Source of the DNA: a virus
Virus record (IMG/VR): IMGVR_UViG_3300043436_001429
Coordinates: 1-38,849 of that record
DNA length: 38,849 bases
Direction: 5' to 3' (one strand)
Shown: piece by piece, positions 1 through 8,327 of the stretch
Layout of the letters: every line of letters starts with the position of its first letter
Numbering within the stretch: position 1 is the stretch's first letter
Notes under the pieces: model-generated
The model's input: only the letters and a program-made list of their open reading frames with translations
Database searches by the model: none
What the model was told of the DNA's origin: nothing
Program-made: the position numbers and the translations under genes

Positions 1-807
1 ATTGATTACACAAATTTGGTTGTAGGCGGTAATAGTGCCGCACAAGAAGCCGAATTAAGCCGTGTAATTTTGCGAGCGTCATCATTTCTTGACGAGTATT
101 TAAACCAAAATTTGTGCGCTACACGTAAAGTGGAAACACAGCGCACACGTTTTATGCCTAACGGATTTATCTCGTTACACCCAAATCAAAATCCAATTAT
201 TGCTTTAGAGGCATTTTCTTATGGAATGGCGCCAAATCAATTAGTGGCAATTCCTGACCCTTCTCTATGTTGGTTTGAATCTCAACAAATAATTATTCCA
301 GTTAGCCAAATGTCGCTTACTTGGTCATCTAGTGGCCCACTTTCGTTTGGCGGTGGCGGTTCTAACGCCAATCAAATTTATTGCCAATATACATACACTT
401 CGGGATACGTTAATAACCCGATTACTACGGCTGTTGCAGGCACTTCTTCTATGACAGTTGCCAACGCTACTGGCATTGTGGCAGGACAAGCGTTACGTAT
501 TTATGATGGCGCAAAATCAGAGTTAGTTTATGTGGCAAGCGGTTACACATACGGCGCCACAACTGTCACGCTAGCCTCTCCGTTGCTCTATGACCACGCG
601 GCAGGCACAACCTTTGGTAATCTGCCAAACGCAATTAAAGAGGCTGCAATCCTTGTTACAACGGCATTTATTAAAATGCGCGGCGATAGTTCTATGACAA
701 TGCAAGTAACAGTTAATCCAAGCGGAAACATTACAGGCGCAGAGCGTTACGGCTCAGAAATTGCTCTTGCATTGGAGATGGTCAGCCTGTATCGCCGAGT
801 TCGCTAA
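1..807 (+). CDS. Head-tail adaptor (connector) protein, 3' part
   Basis: This is the C-terminal part of a head-tail adaptor of the gp6/gp15-like kind, which docks on the portal ring after DNA packaging. The reading frame is open from base 1 (I-D-Y-T-N-L-V-V) without a credible start, so the gene is cut by the window edge. The missing N-terminus is almost certainly the partial gene that begins at 38779. The first 40 residues are helical (AELSRVILRASSFLDEYL), as in adaptor families. Residues from about 130 to 200 form a Thr/Ala/Gly-rich beta insert, and the last part is helical again (AIKEAAILVTTAFIKMRG). Its stop overlaps the next start (TAATG). The assignment rests on the helical start, on position between the capsid genes and the tail terminator, and on the joining with the other end. 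Exact family is uncertain. Confidence 0.75.
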   Translation: MDYTNLVVGGNSAAQEAELSRVILRASSFLDEYLNQNLCATRKVETQRTRFMPNGFISLHPNQNPIIALEAFSYGMAPNQLVAIPDPSLCWFESQQIIIPVSQMSLTWSSSGPLSFGGGGSNANQIYCQYTYTSGYVNNPITTAVAGTSSMTVANATGIVAGQALRIYDGAKSELVYVASGYTYGATTVTLASPLLYDHAAGTTFGNLPNAIKEAAILVTTAFIKMRGDSSMTMQVTVNPSGNITGAERYGSEIALALEMVSLYRRVR

Positions 808-1304
808 TGGCAACGCTGACAGGTCGCGCTGCCGTTCGTGCGCAATTATCTAAGTTTATTGGAAATCCACCGATTCCCACGTTAAATCAAGTATGGACTT
901 CGTTTCCCAAAAACATTAATTTTCAAGTTAATGCACAAGTAGGGCAAATGTCGCGGTCTGCTTGCGTTGTATTTATTCAGCAAGAAACAGAAACACGTCT
1001 TGCAATTGGCGGCGCACATAACGGCTGGAAACGGATTGATTACACAGTTATTCTGCAAATTTTTCAACACTCCCTACACCGCGATTCAACGGCGGCGATG
1101 GACGATTTTGATACACTTATTGACGCCATAAAAGAACGGCTACGTTCCGACCACAACTTTGGTGACACAAGTGGCACCTTAGTTTGGCAGGGTGCAGAGC
1201 CAATTATTGACGCCTTTTATGGTGAGCCAAGCACAAACAAAGAAGGCGCAACGGAAACGTTTGCCGAATTGCAGTTTGCTGTTACGCAGATGATACAAGC
1301 CTAA
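807..1304 (+). CDS. Tail terminator / tail completion protein
   Basis: Likely tail terminator (gpU-like), which caps the tail tube and joins it to the head. The 165-residue protein has the usual length and a mixed alpha/beta pattern: an N-terminal helix, beta strands around SACVVFIQQETETR and RIDYTVILQIFQ, a helix MDDFDTLIDAIKERLR, then a closing strand ETFAELQFAVTQMI. It starts on the ATG overlapping the adaptor stop and is followed, after a tiny protein, by the major tail protein, the usual place for a terminator. I see no catalytic motif. The call comes from gene order and secondary-structure pattern, not from a signature motif. Confidence 0.6.
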   Translation: MATLTGRAAVRAQLSKFIGNPPIPTLNQVWTSFPKNINFQVNAQVGQMSRSACVVFIQQETETRLAIGGAHNGWKRIDYTVILQIFQHSLHRDSTAAMDDFDTLIDAIKERLRSDHNFGDTSGTLVWQGAEPIIDAFYGEPSTNKEGATETFAELQFAVTQMIQA

Positions 1305-1313
1305 GGAGAAACA

Positions 1314-1508
1314 ATGAAATATAAATATAATGGAACAGATGAACGTGTGTTTCCTTCGCTTGGCGTTGTCGTAAAGCCCGGCGAGGAATTTGAAGCACCC
1401 GAAGATTTTGTTGCCGCCGATGTAGTGCCTAGTACTGCATTAACAACAAAAATAGCCAAGCCAACAACAACGTCTGTCGCCACAGACTTACCGCAGGAGA
1501 GTGAATAA
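1314..1508 (+). CDS. Small hypothetical protein before the major tail protein
   Basis: A 64-residue protein with a good ribosome binding site (AAGGAG, 1303-1308) and a stop directly before the major tail protein start. The N-terminal half (GTDERVFPSLGVVVKPGEEFEAP) looks like a short beta-sandwich segment of the kind found in small phage structural proteins. The C-terminal half is Thr/Ala-rich and probably disordered. It is probably co-translated with the tail genes and may be a minor virion component. I do not recognise a family. Confidence 0.6.
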   Translation: MKYKYNGTDERVFPSLGVVVKPGEEFEAPEDFVAADVVPSTALTTKIAKPTTTSVATDLPQESE

Positions 1509-2495
1509 ATGTCAGTACAAAATTCCGTTCGTTCCTATATAGGAATTGCAAAAGAAGCAACAAAAGGCACAGCAGTTGCGCCAACAGATTTTATCCCAGT
1601 AGCCAAAGATTCATTAAAGCCAGTAGATATTGTGGACCCACTTTACGATACAGGCTTGCGCGGCTCTAACGTTGTCAATTACAACTATATTCCGGGTCGC
1701 ACACGTTCTACATTTGATTTTGGCGGCGCTGTATTTGCTGACACTATCGGATATGGAATTGCTGGCGTTCTAGGTGCAGTTGCAACAACTGGCGCAAGCG
1801 CGCCATACACTCACACCATTAGTTTGTTAAATAGCCTAACTAGCGGTGCAGATACACAGCCAATCTCTTACACACTCACCGACTTTTATGCCGTTGATGT
1901 GCGTTCATACCCTGGTTGCCAGTTCTCGGACTTCTCATTGAAGTTTAACGCGGACGGAATGTTAGAGTATGACGCAAAGACAACTGGCTGGCAATCAAGC
2001 ACAGTTTCAGACCCAACTCCAACTTTCTCAACTGTATTGCCTACGCCAGTTTGGCGCGGCACAGTTTCAATTGGCGGTTCTGCTGTATCAACAGCAATGG
2101 AAGGCTCAATTGAGATGACACGCGGCGTTACACCTATTTATGGAATTTCTAATACACAGAATCCATATCAGGTATTTCTTGGCGCACTTGAAGTTACAGG
2201 CTCAATTAAGTTTGTAATGGAAAATGATGACCAACTTACTAATTTCCTTACCAACGTTCAGCCAGCAATTGTTCTTAACTGGGCATATGGCACAGGCGCA
2301 ACAGCGGTTCAAATCCAAGCCACAATCACTAAAGGCGCTTACACCGCCGCAATGATTGAGCGCGGAGATGATTTTGTTTCTGTTGCAATTGAACTAAACG
2401 CACAAGCAAATACCACAGATGACGGCGCAAGCGGTGGTTTCGCGCCAATTAAATGGGTTTTGCAGAACGCAAAGGCTTCTGGCACTTACGCGTAA
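1509..2495 (+). CDS. Major tail (tube) protein
   Basis: The 328-residue protein has the features of siphovirus tail tube proteins: an opening of the form SYIGIAKEATKGTAVAPTDF, then mostly beta strands with small residues (SDFSLKFNADGMLEYDAKTTG; VSIGGSAVSTAMEGSIEMTRG), and a C-terminal half describing repeated beta sheets (FVSVAIELNAQANT). It would polymerise into hexameric rings forming the tail tube. It lies between the terminator protein and the tail assembly chaperones, as in most siphoviruses. A strong intrinsic terminator follows directly, which would make this one of the most abundant late messages relative to the genes downstream. Confidence 0.85.
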   Translation: MSVQNSVRSYIGIAKEATKGTAVAPTDFIPVAKDSLKPVDIVDPLYDTGLRGSNVVNYNYIPGRTRSTFDFGGAVFADTIGYGIAGVLGAVATTGASAPYTHTISLLNSLTSGADTQPISYTLTDFYAVDVRSYPGCQFSDFSLKFNADGMLEYDAKTTGWQSSTVSDPTPTFSTVLPTPVWRGTVSIGGSAVSTAMEGSIEMTRGVTPIYGISNTQNPYQVFLGALEVTGSIKFVMENDDQLTNFLTNVQPAIVLNWAYGTGATAVQIQATITKGAYTAAMIERGDDFVSVAIELNAQANTTDDGASGGFAPIKWVLQNAKASGTYA

Positions 2496-2508
2496 TGTCA
2501 GAAAATAA

Positions 2509-2567
2509 GTGCTAAGGGGCGGTCGTAGAAAACGCCTTCCTTTCTCTCGCCCCTTAGCACCTTTTTT
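2509..2567 (+). terminator. Intrinsic terminator after major tail protein
   Basis: A perfect 13-bp stem, GTGCTAAGGGGCG (2509-2521) pairing with CGCCCCTTAGCAC (2548-2560), with a 26-base loop and followed by C and six T. It lies inside the late operon between the major tail gene and the tail chaperone genes. It probably lowers, rather than stops, transcription of the downstream tail genes. Confidence 0.9.
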
Positions 2568-2607
2568 AAGATAAAATCGGAAGGCACCCCGATGGAAGGA
2601 AATAAAA

Positions 2608-2964
2608 ATGGCAAGTACAACAGTTAAGTTACCAAGTGGCGCAGAGGTAGTTCTACGTGACCCATCTACGCTAAGAGTTAAAGACCGCCGAAAGATATTC
2701 GCCAACGCCTCTAACGCCAAAGAAGGCATTATGCAAGCGTTGTCCCTTACTGACGGCTTGATTGCGGTTTTGGTTGAATCTTGGACTTTGGATTTGATTA
2801 TTCCGTCTATTCGTATTTCATCTATTGACGAAATGGAAATGGCTGATTATGACGCACTAACAGACCATACAAAATCAGCACAAAAGATTTTGTTCCCACA
2901 AACGCAAGAAACGGAAGAATCGGTAAAGGATATTGAAAGCCCTTTCGGCGACTCCAACGATTAA
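2608..2964 (+). CDS. Tail assembly chaperone, short form (gpG-like)
   Basis: This 118-residue protein occupies the position of lambda gpG, between the major tail protein and the tape measure. Such chaperones bind the tape measure protein and the tube subunits during assembly and are absent from the finished virion. It starts with a beta region (TTVKLPSGAEVVLRDPSTLRV), followed by helices (AKEGIMQALSLTDGLIAVLV) and an acidic tail. The stop at 2962-2964 is preceded by a perfect slippery heptamer at 2940-2946, and an open frame continues in the -1 frame to 3152, so this is the unshifted product. Start chosen at the ATG after AAGGAAAT. Confidence 0.85.
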   Translation: MASTTVKLPSGAEVVLRDPSTLRVKDRRKIFANASNAKEGIMQALSLTDGLIAVLVESWTLDLIIPSIRISSIDEMEMADYDALTDHTKSAQKILFPQTQETEESVKDIESPFGDSND

Positions 2965-3152
2965 AATGGTTACTTGAAGGCGGCGAACGCCACGAAGCCT
3001 TTACGTATCCTGATGAAGAATGGCTTTACTATGTTTGCGCCAAAGAATTTGGCTGGACACCGTTAGAGGTTGATGAGCAACCAGCAGGCATTTTGGATTG
3101 GCTGCTCTCAATCTCGGCAATAGTGAAAAAGGTGGAAAGTGATAACCAGTAA
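2608..3152 (+). CDS. Tail assembly chaperone, -1 frameshift form (gpGT-like)
   Basis: Fusion product made by a -1 ribosomal frameshift: read 2608-2946, then from 2946 again to the stop at 3150-3152, giving 181 residues. The slippery heptamer C CCT TTC (2940-2946) fits X XXY YYZ exactly, with Pro and Phe tRNAs re-pairing to CCC and TTT. In the -1 frame the last upstream stop is TGA at 2934-2936, so the shift must happen between there and 2964, exactly where the heptamer sits. The added T domain begins R-R-L-Q-R-L-K-W and includes FGWTPLEVDEQPAG, typical of the small C-terminal domains that bind the tape measure. It overlaps the next gene start at 3139. Confidence 0.88.
2940..2946 (+). promoter_or_regulatory. 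Programmed -1 frameshift slippery site CCCTTTC
   Basis: The zero frame reads AGC CCT TTC GGC; slipping one base back gives CCC TTT with unchanged amino acids. The window open in both frames is only 2937-2961, and this is the only canonical heptamer in it. No strong downstream pseudoknot was found by eye. Confidence 0.88.
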
Positions 3153-3552
3153 TCTGAAATTGGTACGCGAAGCAACTAAAAAGGCTGGCAAATCAATTGA
3201 TGATGGCGCACGTGCCACACGTGACGAAATGATGACCACTTTAATTCAATTGGCTAAAGCCGAGATAGTCGGCAAGCGACCAAAAGGACAAGTGGCTACA
3301 TCAGGACAACCGCCTATGAACCGAACAGGCAATTTGCGGCGTTCTATACGCGGCGAAAAATATAATGTTGGGTTTGCCAAGTATGAAGCAATCGTTGGAC
3401 CAACTATGATTTACGGACGCGCAGTAGAAATGGGCGGCGCGCCAACTTGGACTAAAGGACAAAAGTTCCCTTATATGTCGCCTGCTTATGCCAAATTTAG
3501 GCTTATTGCCCCTAGAATTGTGCAAAAGCATATGGCGATTGGCGGTAAATAA
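3139..3552 (+). CDS. HK97 gp10-like protein
   Basis: A 137-residue protein with the family signature of HK97 gp10-like proteins: an N-terminal helical part (REATKKAGKSIDDGARATRDEMM), then PPMNRTGNLRRSIRG, then beta strands and Y-G-R-A-V-E-M-G-G near residue 95, ending in a helix. These proteins act at the head-tail joint or in tail completion. The start is GTG at 3139, overlapping the end of the frameshifted chaperone by 14 bases. Usually this gene sits next to the adaptor and terminator genes; here it lies between chaperones and tape measure, so its role may differ from the classical one. Confidence 0.7.
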   Translation: MITSNLKLVREATKKAGKSIDDGARATRDEMMTTLIQLAKAEIVGKRPKGQVATSGQPPMNRTGNLRRSIRGEKYNVGFAKYEAIVGPTMIYGRAVEMGGAPTWTKGQKFPYMSPAYAKFRLIAPRIVQKHMAIGGK

Positions 3553-6383
3553 TGGCAAGTTTCTTACCGCCAGCCGTATTTGAAATCAAGGCTATTGCTG
3601 ACCAAGCCATTGCAAAGTTTAAAGAAGTTGATGGCGAATTAGACAAGATGGGCAACTCTGCCGATAGCGCAGGCGGCAAGATTTCAGGCATAGATAAAGC
3701 AAGCAAAATTGCTACTGCTGGCGTTCTTGCTATGGGCGCGGCGTTTGTTGGATTTGCCGCGTTTGGCATTAAAGAAGCCAATGAAGCCGAGCAAGCCCTA
3801 AACAAACTTGGCGTAACTCTTTCTAACTTTGGCGTAAATACGGCAGAAACACGCGCAAAAGTTGAAGGGCTTACTGGCGCGTATGTTGATTTAGGTTTTG
3901 GCGGAGAAGAAGCCGCTGGCGGTTTTGATGTTCTATTTAGAGCAACTGGTGATTTAGATAAAGCACAGGCGTTGCTTGCTACATCTGCGGACTTGGCTCG
4001 CGTTAAAAACATTTCGCTTGCTGACGCTTCTGCAATTGTTGCAAAAGCAAATATGGGCGGCGCCAAAGCGTTTAAAGAAATGGGTATCACATTAGATACC
4101 ACTTTGCCTAAAGCGCAAGCAATTGATAAAGCAATGAAAGAACTTAATGCAAGAATTGGCGGACAAGCAGTTGCTTATACAAAAACATTTGCTGGTCAAT
4201 TAGCCGTTACTAAAGAAAAATTTGCTGATGTTGCAGAAACATTAGGCGCAACTCTTATGCCGTATTTACAAAAGTTTTTAGACACAATTACAAAAACAGT
4301 TTCGTGGGTAAAACAAAATTCGTCTTGGCTTTCTTATTTGGCTGGCGTTATTGTCACAGTTACTTTTGCTTTGGCGGCTTATAACGCAACTATAAAAATA
4401 GTGGCAGCAAGCACTAAAGTTTGGGCAGCAATTACAAGTGTTCAGAAAACAGTTACGGCTATGATGACAGGGCAACAAGCCGCACTTAATACAACTATGG
4501 CGATAAATCCGATTGGTTTGGTTGTTGCCGCTGTTGTGTTACTTATTGGCGCGTTTATTTTGTTATGGAATAAATGTGAGCCATTTAGAAAAATAATGAT
4601 TGAAATTGGCAAAGTTGGCATAAAAGCATTTGGATTCCTTATTGGAGTTGTTGGCGATTTAGCGACAGGCTTTATTAAAATTGCTACTGGTCCGCTTAAA
4701 TTATTATTAAAAGGACTTTCGTTACTTGGCGTGGATGCCGCTGGCAAAGCACTTAAAGGACTTGAATCTGCAACAGACGGAGTAGGTAAATTTTTTGATG
4801 ACGCGGCTAAAAAAGTTACAGGTATGGCTGAGGGTTTAGATAAACTTAATAAGCCAATTAAATTAACTTTCTTAACGCCTAAAATTCCTGATATGCCAAA
4901 TACAGGCGGCGCAACTGTTGATGGTGGCGCTGGCGCTGGCGCTGGTGGCGGTAACGATAAAATTAAAAAAGCCAATGAAGGCTATATGAAAATTATTAAA
5001 GACACTAACGATAAAATTCTTTCTGCTCGTACTAAATTTAATGAAAAAATGGCAGAACTTGAAAAAGATTACGATAAAACTACAACTAAATTACGCTCTG
5101 ACGCGGCTAAAAAAATTGCCGACCTTACAAAAAATCATACTGAAAAAGTTGCCAAACTTGAGGCTGACGCCAAAAAGAAATCTGTTGAAGCAACTAATAG
5201 ATTTAATGAAACTATGGCTGACCTTAATGCCAAAAAAGCCCAAGATTTAGAAAAGGCAACACAAGACAACATAAATAAAATTGCTGAAATTACCAAACAA
5301 GGTAACGAAAAGTTGCAATCTATTGTTGAGAGTTCCGTTAATCGTTTGCGTGACGCATACAAAAAAGGCACAGAGTTTAGCGTTACAGATTTATTTAAAG
5401 GCTTGTCAGAGGCTGGCACAGCAAGCATTGGCGATTTATTAACCAAAATGAAAGACAAATTGGCGGCTTCTAAAGAACTTGCCAAGAACGCGGCGGCATT
5501 ACAGGCTAAAGGATTTAGCCAAACATTTATTGAAGAAGTTGTTGCGGCTGGACCCGAAGTAGGAAACAAACTGGCGGAATCAATTATGAACGCCAACCCT
5601 GAAACCATAAAAGAGTTACAGGCTACTTATGCCGATATAGAAACCACAACCGATACAGGCTTAGACGCGCTTGCCAAGGCTATGAATTCAGGCGGCAAAT
5701 TGGCTACCGCTGAACTTAATAAAGCATACGCACAAGCACAAATAGATTTACAACAATCATTAACAAAACAAGCCGCCGAATACACAGCACAACAGGCGCA
5801 AATTAATAAAACTTTTAATCAGGCTATGGCTGACGCGGAAAAAACACGTGATACGGCTATTGCAACGGCTATGGCTGACTTGGCAGAGGCTTTGGCAGAA
5901 GAAAATAAATCCTTTAATGAGGCTGTGGCGCAAGTAAATAGTGATTTGGCGGAAGCGTTAATAGAAGCACAGGCTGAATTTGCAGAAAAAAGCGAGGCGG
6001 CTCGTAAAGAGTTAAACGATACTCTCACAGAGATTGAAAAAGATTTTAAAGACAAACTTGGCAAAATTACTGACGCAACAAAAGCCACAACAGCGGCAAT
6101 AGCGGCAATGTTATCTAGTTTTGTTGCGGCAAAAACCACTATGCAAACGCCAATTGCTGTTCCTACGCCTTCAATTTATGCAAAAGGCGGAAGAATTGAC
6201 TCTGCTGGTAATTACAATGCGTTTAATCCTGATATGGTTGGTATGACTTCGGGCGGAGTTACTGTTACAACAAACGTTACAGCCAACACAAATGCTTCTC
6301 CTGCCGATATTGCAACAGCAGTTACAAATGCTGCCAAATTTGGCGTGGCAACAGGTGGCGGTGGAAATATGGTGATGTTATGA
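3552..6383 (+). CDS. Tape measure protein
   Basis: At 943 residues this is the longest gene and sets tail length; at about 1.5 angstrom per helical residue it predicts a tail near 140 nm. The N-terminal third is Ala/Gly-rich and helical, with membrane-like hydrophobic segments near residues 54-72, 258-280 and 318-341 (NPIGLVVAAVVLLIGAFILL) that could insert in the host membrane during DNA entry. A Gly-rich hinge near 455-470 leads into long charged coiled coils (about 480-600 and 730-860) rich in Lys, Glu and Ala. The C-terminus (GGRIDSAGNYNAFNPDMVGM) is typical of tape measures. Start overlaps the previous stop, and the end overlaps the distal tail gene by ATGA. Confidence 0.93.
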   Translation: MASFLPPAVFEIKAIADQAIAKFKEVDGELDKMGNSADSAGGKISGIDKASKIATAGVLAMGAAFVGFAAFGIKEANEAEQALNKLGVTLSNFGVNTAETRAKVEGLTGAYVDLGFGGEEAAGGFDVLFRATGDLDKAQALLATSADLARVKNISLADASAIVAKANMGGAKAFKEMGITLDTTLPKAQAIDKAMKELNARIGGQAVAYTKTFAGQLAVTKEKFADVAETLGATLMPYLQKFLDTITKTVSWVKQNSSWLSYLAGVIVTVTFALAAYNATIKIVAASTKVWAAITSVQKTVTAMMTGQQAALNTTMAINPIGLVVAAVVLLIGAFILLWNKCEPFRKIMIEIGKVGIKAFGFLIGVVGDLATGFIKIATGPLKLLLKGLSLLGVDAAGKALKGLESATDGVGKFFDDAAKKVTGMAEGLDKLNKPIKLTFLTPKIPDMPNTGGATVDGGAGAGAGGGNDKIKKANEGYMKIIKDTNDKILSARTKFNEKMAELEKDYDKTTTKLRSDAAKKIADLTKNHTEKVAKLEADAKKKSVEATNRFNETMADLNAKKAQDLEKATQDNINKIAEITKQGNEKLQSIVESSVNRLRDAYKKGTEFSVTDLFKGLSEAGTASIGDLLTKMKDKLAASKELAKNAAALQAKGFSQTFIEEVVAAGPEVGNKLAESIMNANPETIKELQATYADIETTTDTGLDALAKAMNSGGKLATAELNKAYAQAQIDLQQSLTKQAAEYTAQQAQINKTFNQAMADAEKTRDTAIATAMADLAEALAEENKSFNEAVAQVNSDLAEALIEAQAEFAEKSEAARKELNDTLTEIEKDFKDKLGKITDATKATTAAIAAMLSSFVAAKTTMQTPIAVPTPSIYAKGGRIDSAGNYNAFNPDMVGMTSGGVTVTTNVTANTNASPADIATAVTNAAKFGVATGGGGNMVML

Positions 6384-7237
6384 CAGTTACATTGACGCAA
6401 TCGTATTCATTTTCATTTAACGGATTAACGTTTGGTGGCGCTGGTTCGCCTTATCAAATTCTTTCTGTTGATGGCTTAGAGGCGCTTCCTCAGTTGCGCT
6501 CGCAAGACGATAACAGAGGCTATGCCGATGGTATGTTTTCAGGGCGAGATTTCTTGGCTGGACGAACTGTTACAGTTATGTTTAACACTCTTGGGGCAGA
6601 TGGCGTTTCTGCGCAAACAAACTACAACACAATCCAATCGTATTTACTGCCTCAAACGGCAGGCACAACGCCACTTTATTTTTTAATGCCGCCATCTCAC
6701 ACTCAGTTTTTAAATGCACGTGTGCGCGGTTTAAAGACCGTTGTGGACCCTGATTACACGTACGGCAAGATTACTTCTATGGTGGAGTTTTTTTGCCCTA
6801 ATCCAGCCTATTTCAGTAATAACGAGCAAACGGCTACTTTGGCATATACGCCACCAACAGGTCGCACTTATAACCGCGTATATAATTTAACGTATGGCGG
6901 CGGTTCGGTTGAAATTACTACCACTATTTCTAACAATGGTTGGGCAAATGCCTATCCGACTATTACTTTAACTGGGCCAATTACCAACCCTGTACTTGGC
7001 AACGAAACGCAAGGCTTTGCCTTAGATTTTGTTGGCACATTTTCTTCAAGTGACAGCCTAGTAGTGGATTTATACAATAAACTTATAACGTTAAATGGTG
7101 CGCCTGCTCGTAATTTGCTGTTATCGGGAGATTGGTTTTGGGCGCAACCCGGAAATAACAATTTTTATTTAACTGGAACTGGTACTCTAAGTGGCACTAC
7201 ACAGGCAATTGTCACTTGGAACTCGGCGTATATTTAG
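6380..7237 (+). CDS. Distal tail protein (Dit-like)
   Basis: The 285-residue protein follows the tape measure by an ATGA overlap, the standard place for the distal tail protein, which forms the hub ring at the tail tip. Its N-terminal half (FNGLTFGGAGSPYQILSVDGL; DGMFSGRDFLAGRTVTVMF; VRGLKTVVDPDYTYGKITSMVEFFCPNPAYFS) matches the siphovirus-type tail component fold, where a phrase like R-x-FLAGR-V and a late FxCPxPxx-Y are recurrent. The C-terminal half is beta-rich, in line with a galectin-like domain. It probably anchors the gp37-like protein and the fibres encoded downstream. Confidence 0.85.
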   Translation: MTVTLTQSYSFSFNGLTFGGAGSPYQILSVDGLEALPQLRSQDDNRGYADGMFSGRDFLAGRTVTVMFNTLGADGVSAQTNYNTIQSYLLPQTAGTTPLYFLMPPSHTQFLNARVRGLKTVVDPDYTYGKITSMVEFFCPNPAYFSNNEQTATLAYTPPTGRTYNRVYNLTYGGGSVEITTTISNNGWANAYPTITLTGPITNPVLGNETQGFALDFVGTFSSSDSLVVDLYNKLITLNGAPARNLLLSGDWFWAQPGNNNFYLTGTGTLSGTTQAIVTWNSAYI

Positions 7238-7245
7238 GAGAATAA

Positions 7246-8073
7246 ATGACATTACGCACACCGCCAAGTTGGTTACAAAACGGCTCCCACCCTGCCGAAA
7301 ATGACCGATTAAGCACACAAGCACTTTACGCCACAACAGGCATTATTGGTACTTCTTCTTTAGCGGTAACGCCAAATTCGCCTGCTGGTATGTCAGTAAT
7401 TGTTGCTAGTGGTTGGGCGGCAATAGTTGGAACTACGCAAAGCAATATGGGAACTTATGTTGCTTATAATGACGCGCCAAATACTTTAACTGTAACTACC
7501 GCCAATCCAACTAATCCAAGAATTGATATTGTTTGCGTTACTGTGCAGGACGCTTATTACACAGGCGCATTTAATGATGTTATTTTTCAAGTTATTGCTG
7601 GAACTCCTGCTGGTTCGCCTACCGCACCAGCAACGCCAGCCAACTCAATTAAGTTAGCAAATATTGCAGTAGGCGCTGGAGTAACTTCTATTCTTGCGGC
7701 AAATATTACAGACGAACGCGTAGATGTAACTACAAATCTTCCTGCGCCACAATTAAATTTTGCTGTTAATACACAAACAGGAACAACTTATACAACAGTT
7801 TTATCCGATAACGGAAAACTTGTAACGCAATCTAATGCGTCAGCAATTACAACAACTATTCCGCCTAATTCCAGCGTTGATTATTCAGTTGGTTCGCAAA
7901 TTACTTTTGCTAGATACGGCGCTGGTTCATTAACTATACAAGGTGGTGCAGGCGTAACTATTGTTTCAACAGGCGCAACTGCGGCAACTCCAACTTTGCG
8001 AGCGCAGTACAGCACTTGCACCGCTATTCAAACTTCTAATAATAACTGGTTAGTAGTTGGTGATATTACGTGA
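7246..8073 (+). CDS. Tail tip / receptor-binding structural protein
   Basis: A 275-residue, beta-rich protein with a clear ribosome binding site (AGGAG). The N-terminal part (LRTPPSWLQNGSHPAENDRLSTQAL; GMSVIVASGWAAIVG) resembles the attachment domains of small baseplate or fibre proteins, which bind the tail and hold a receptor-binding module. The C-terminal 95 residues are closely similar to the end of the fibre protein at 8327-9481: both run through a D-N/Q-G turn, I-T-I/T-P-x-N, GxQITF/I, LTIQGGAGVTI and end in VVGDI. It therefore appears to share an exchangeable C-terminal head. Specific receptor unknown. Confidence 0.6.
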   Translation: MTLRTPPSWLQNGSHPAENDRLSTQALYATTGIIGTSSLAVTPNSPAGMSVIVASGWAAIVGTTQSNMGTYVAYNDAPNTLTVTTANPTNPRIDIVCVTVQDAYYTGAFNDVIFQVIAGTPAGSPTAPATPANSIKLANIAVGAGVTSILAANITDERVDVTTNLPAPQLNFAVNTQTGTTYTTVLSDNGKLVTQSNASAITTTIPPNSSVDYSVGSQITFARYGAGSLTIQGGAGVTIVSTGATAATPTLRAQYSTCTAIQTSNNNWLVVGDIT

Positions 8074-8327
8074 GCCGTTTAGCATTAACGCCTACCAATG
8101 TTCCTGTTTCAGCAACGGACATTGTTACGCCTACTTTAAAAACAGGCGATTTGTATTACAACACCACTTACGGCTTAATGGTTTATAACAGTTTATCTTG
8201 GGTGCAAGTTGTAAATGCGCCTGCCGAAAGTGCAATAGACGCAGGGCAATTTGATAGCATTGCGCCATACAATAATGGACAATATAATGACACAGCAACA
8301 CAGTTCTTTAACGGGGGTACTCCATAA
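8070..8327 (+). CDS. Small fibre-module protein
   Basis: An 85-residue protein starting on GTG that overlaps the previous stop (GTGA) and ending on the next ATG. The core reads [19 protein letters not shown], a short beta-hairpin module (G-x-x-Y-Y-x-T then Y/W-N-x-x-x-W) that recurs in three places elsewhere in this genome. The last 30 residues are Asn/Gln/Asp-rich ([21 protein letters not shown]). Probably a virion fibre accessory or adaptor between fibres. Function not established. Confidence 0.6.
   Translation: MSRLALTPTNVPVSATDIVTPTLKTGDLYYNTTYGLMVYNSLSWVQVVNAPAESAIDAGQFDSIAPYNNGQYNDTATQFFNGGTP

Noticed and set aside
3512-6139. Several reverse-strand open frames in the tape measure gene
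   Set aside because: Ala/Ser-rich products caused by the biased + strand codons; no starts with ribosome sites and no family features.
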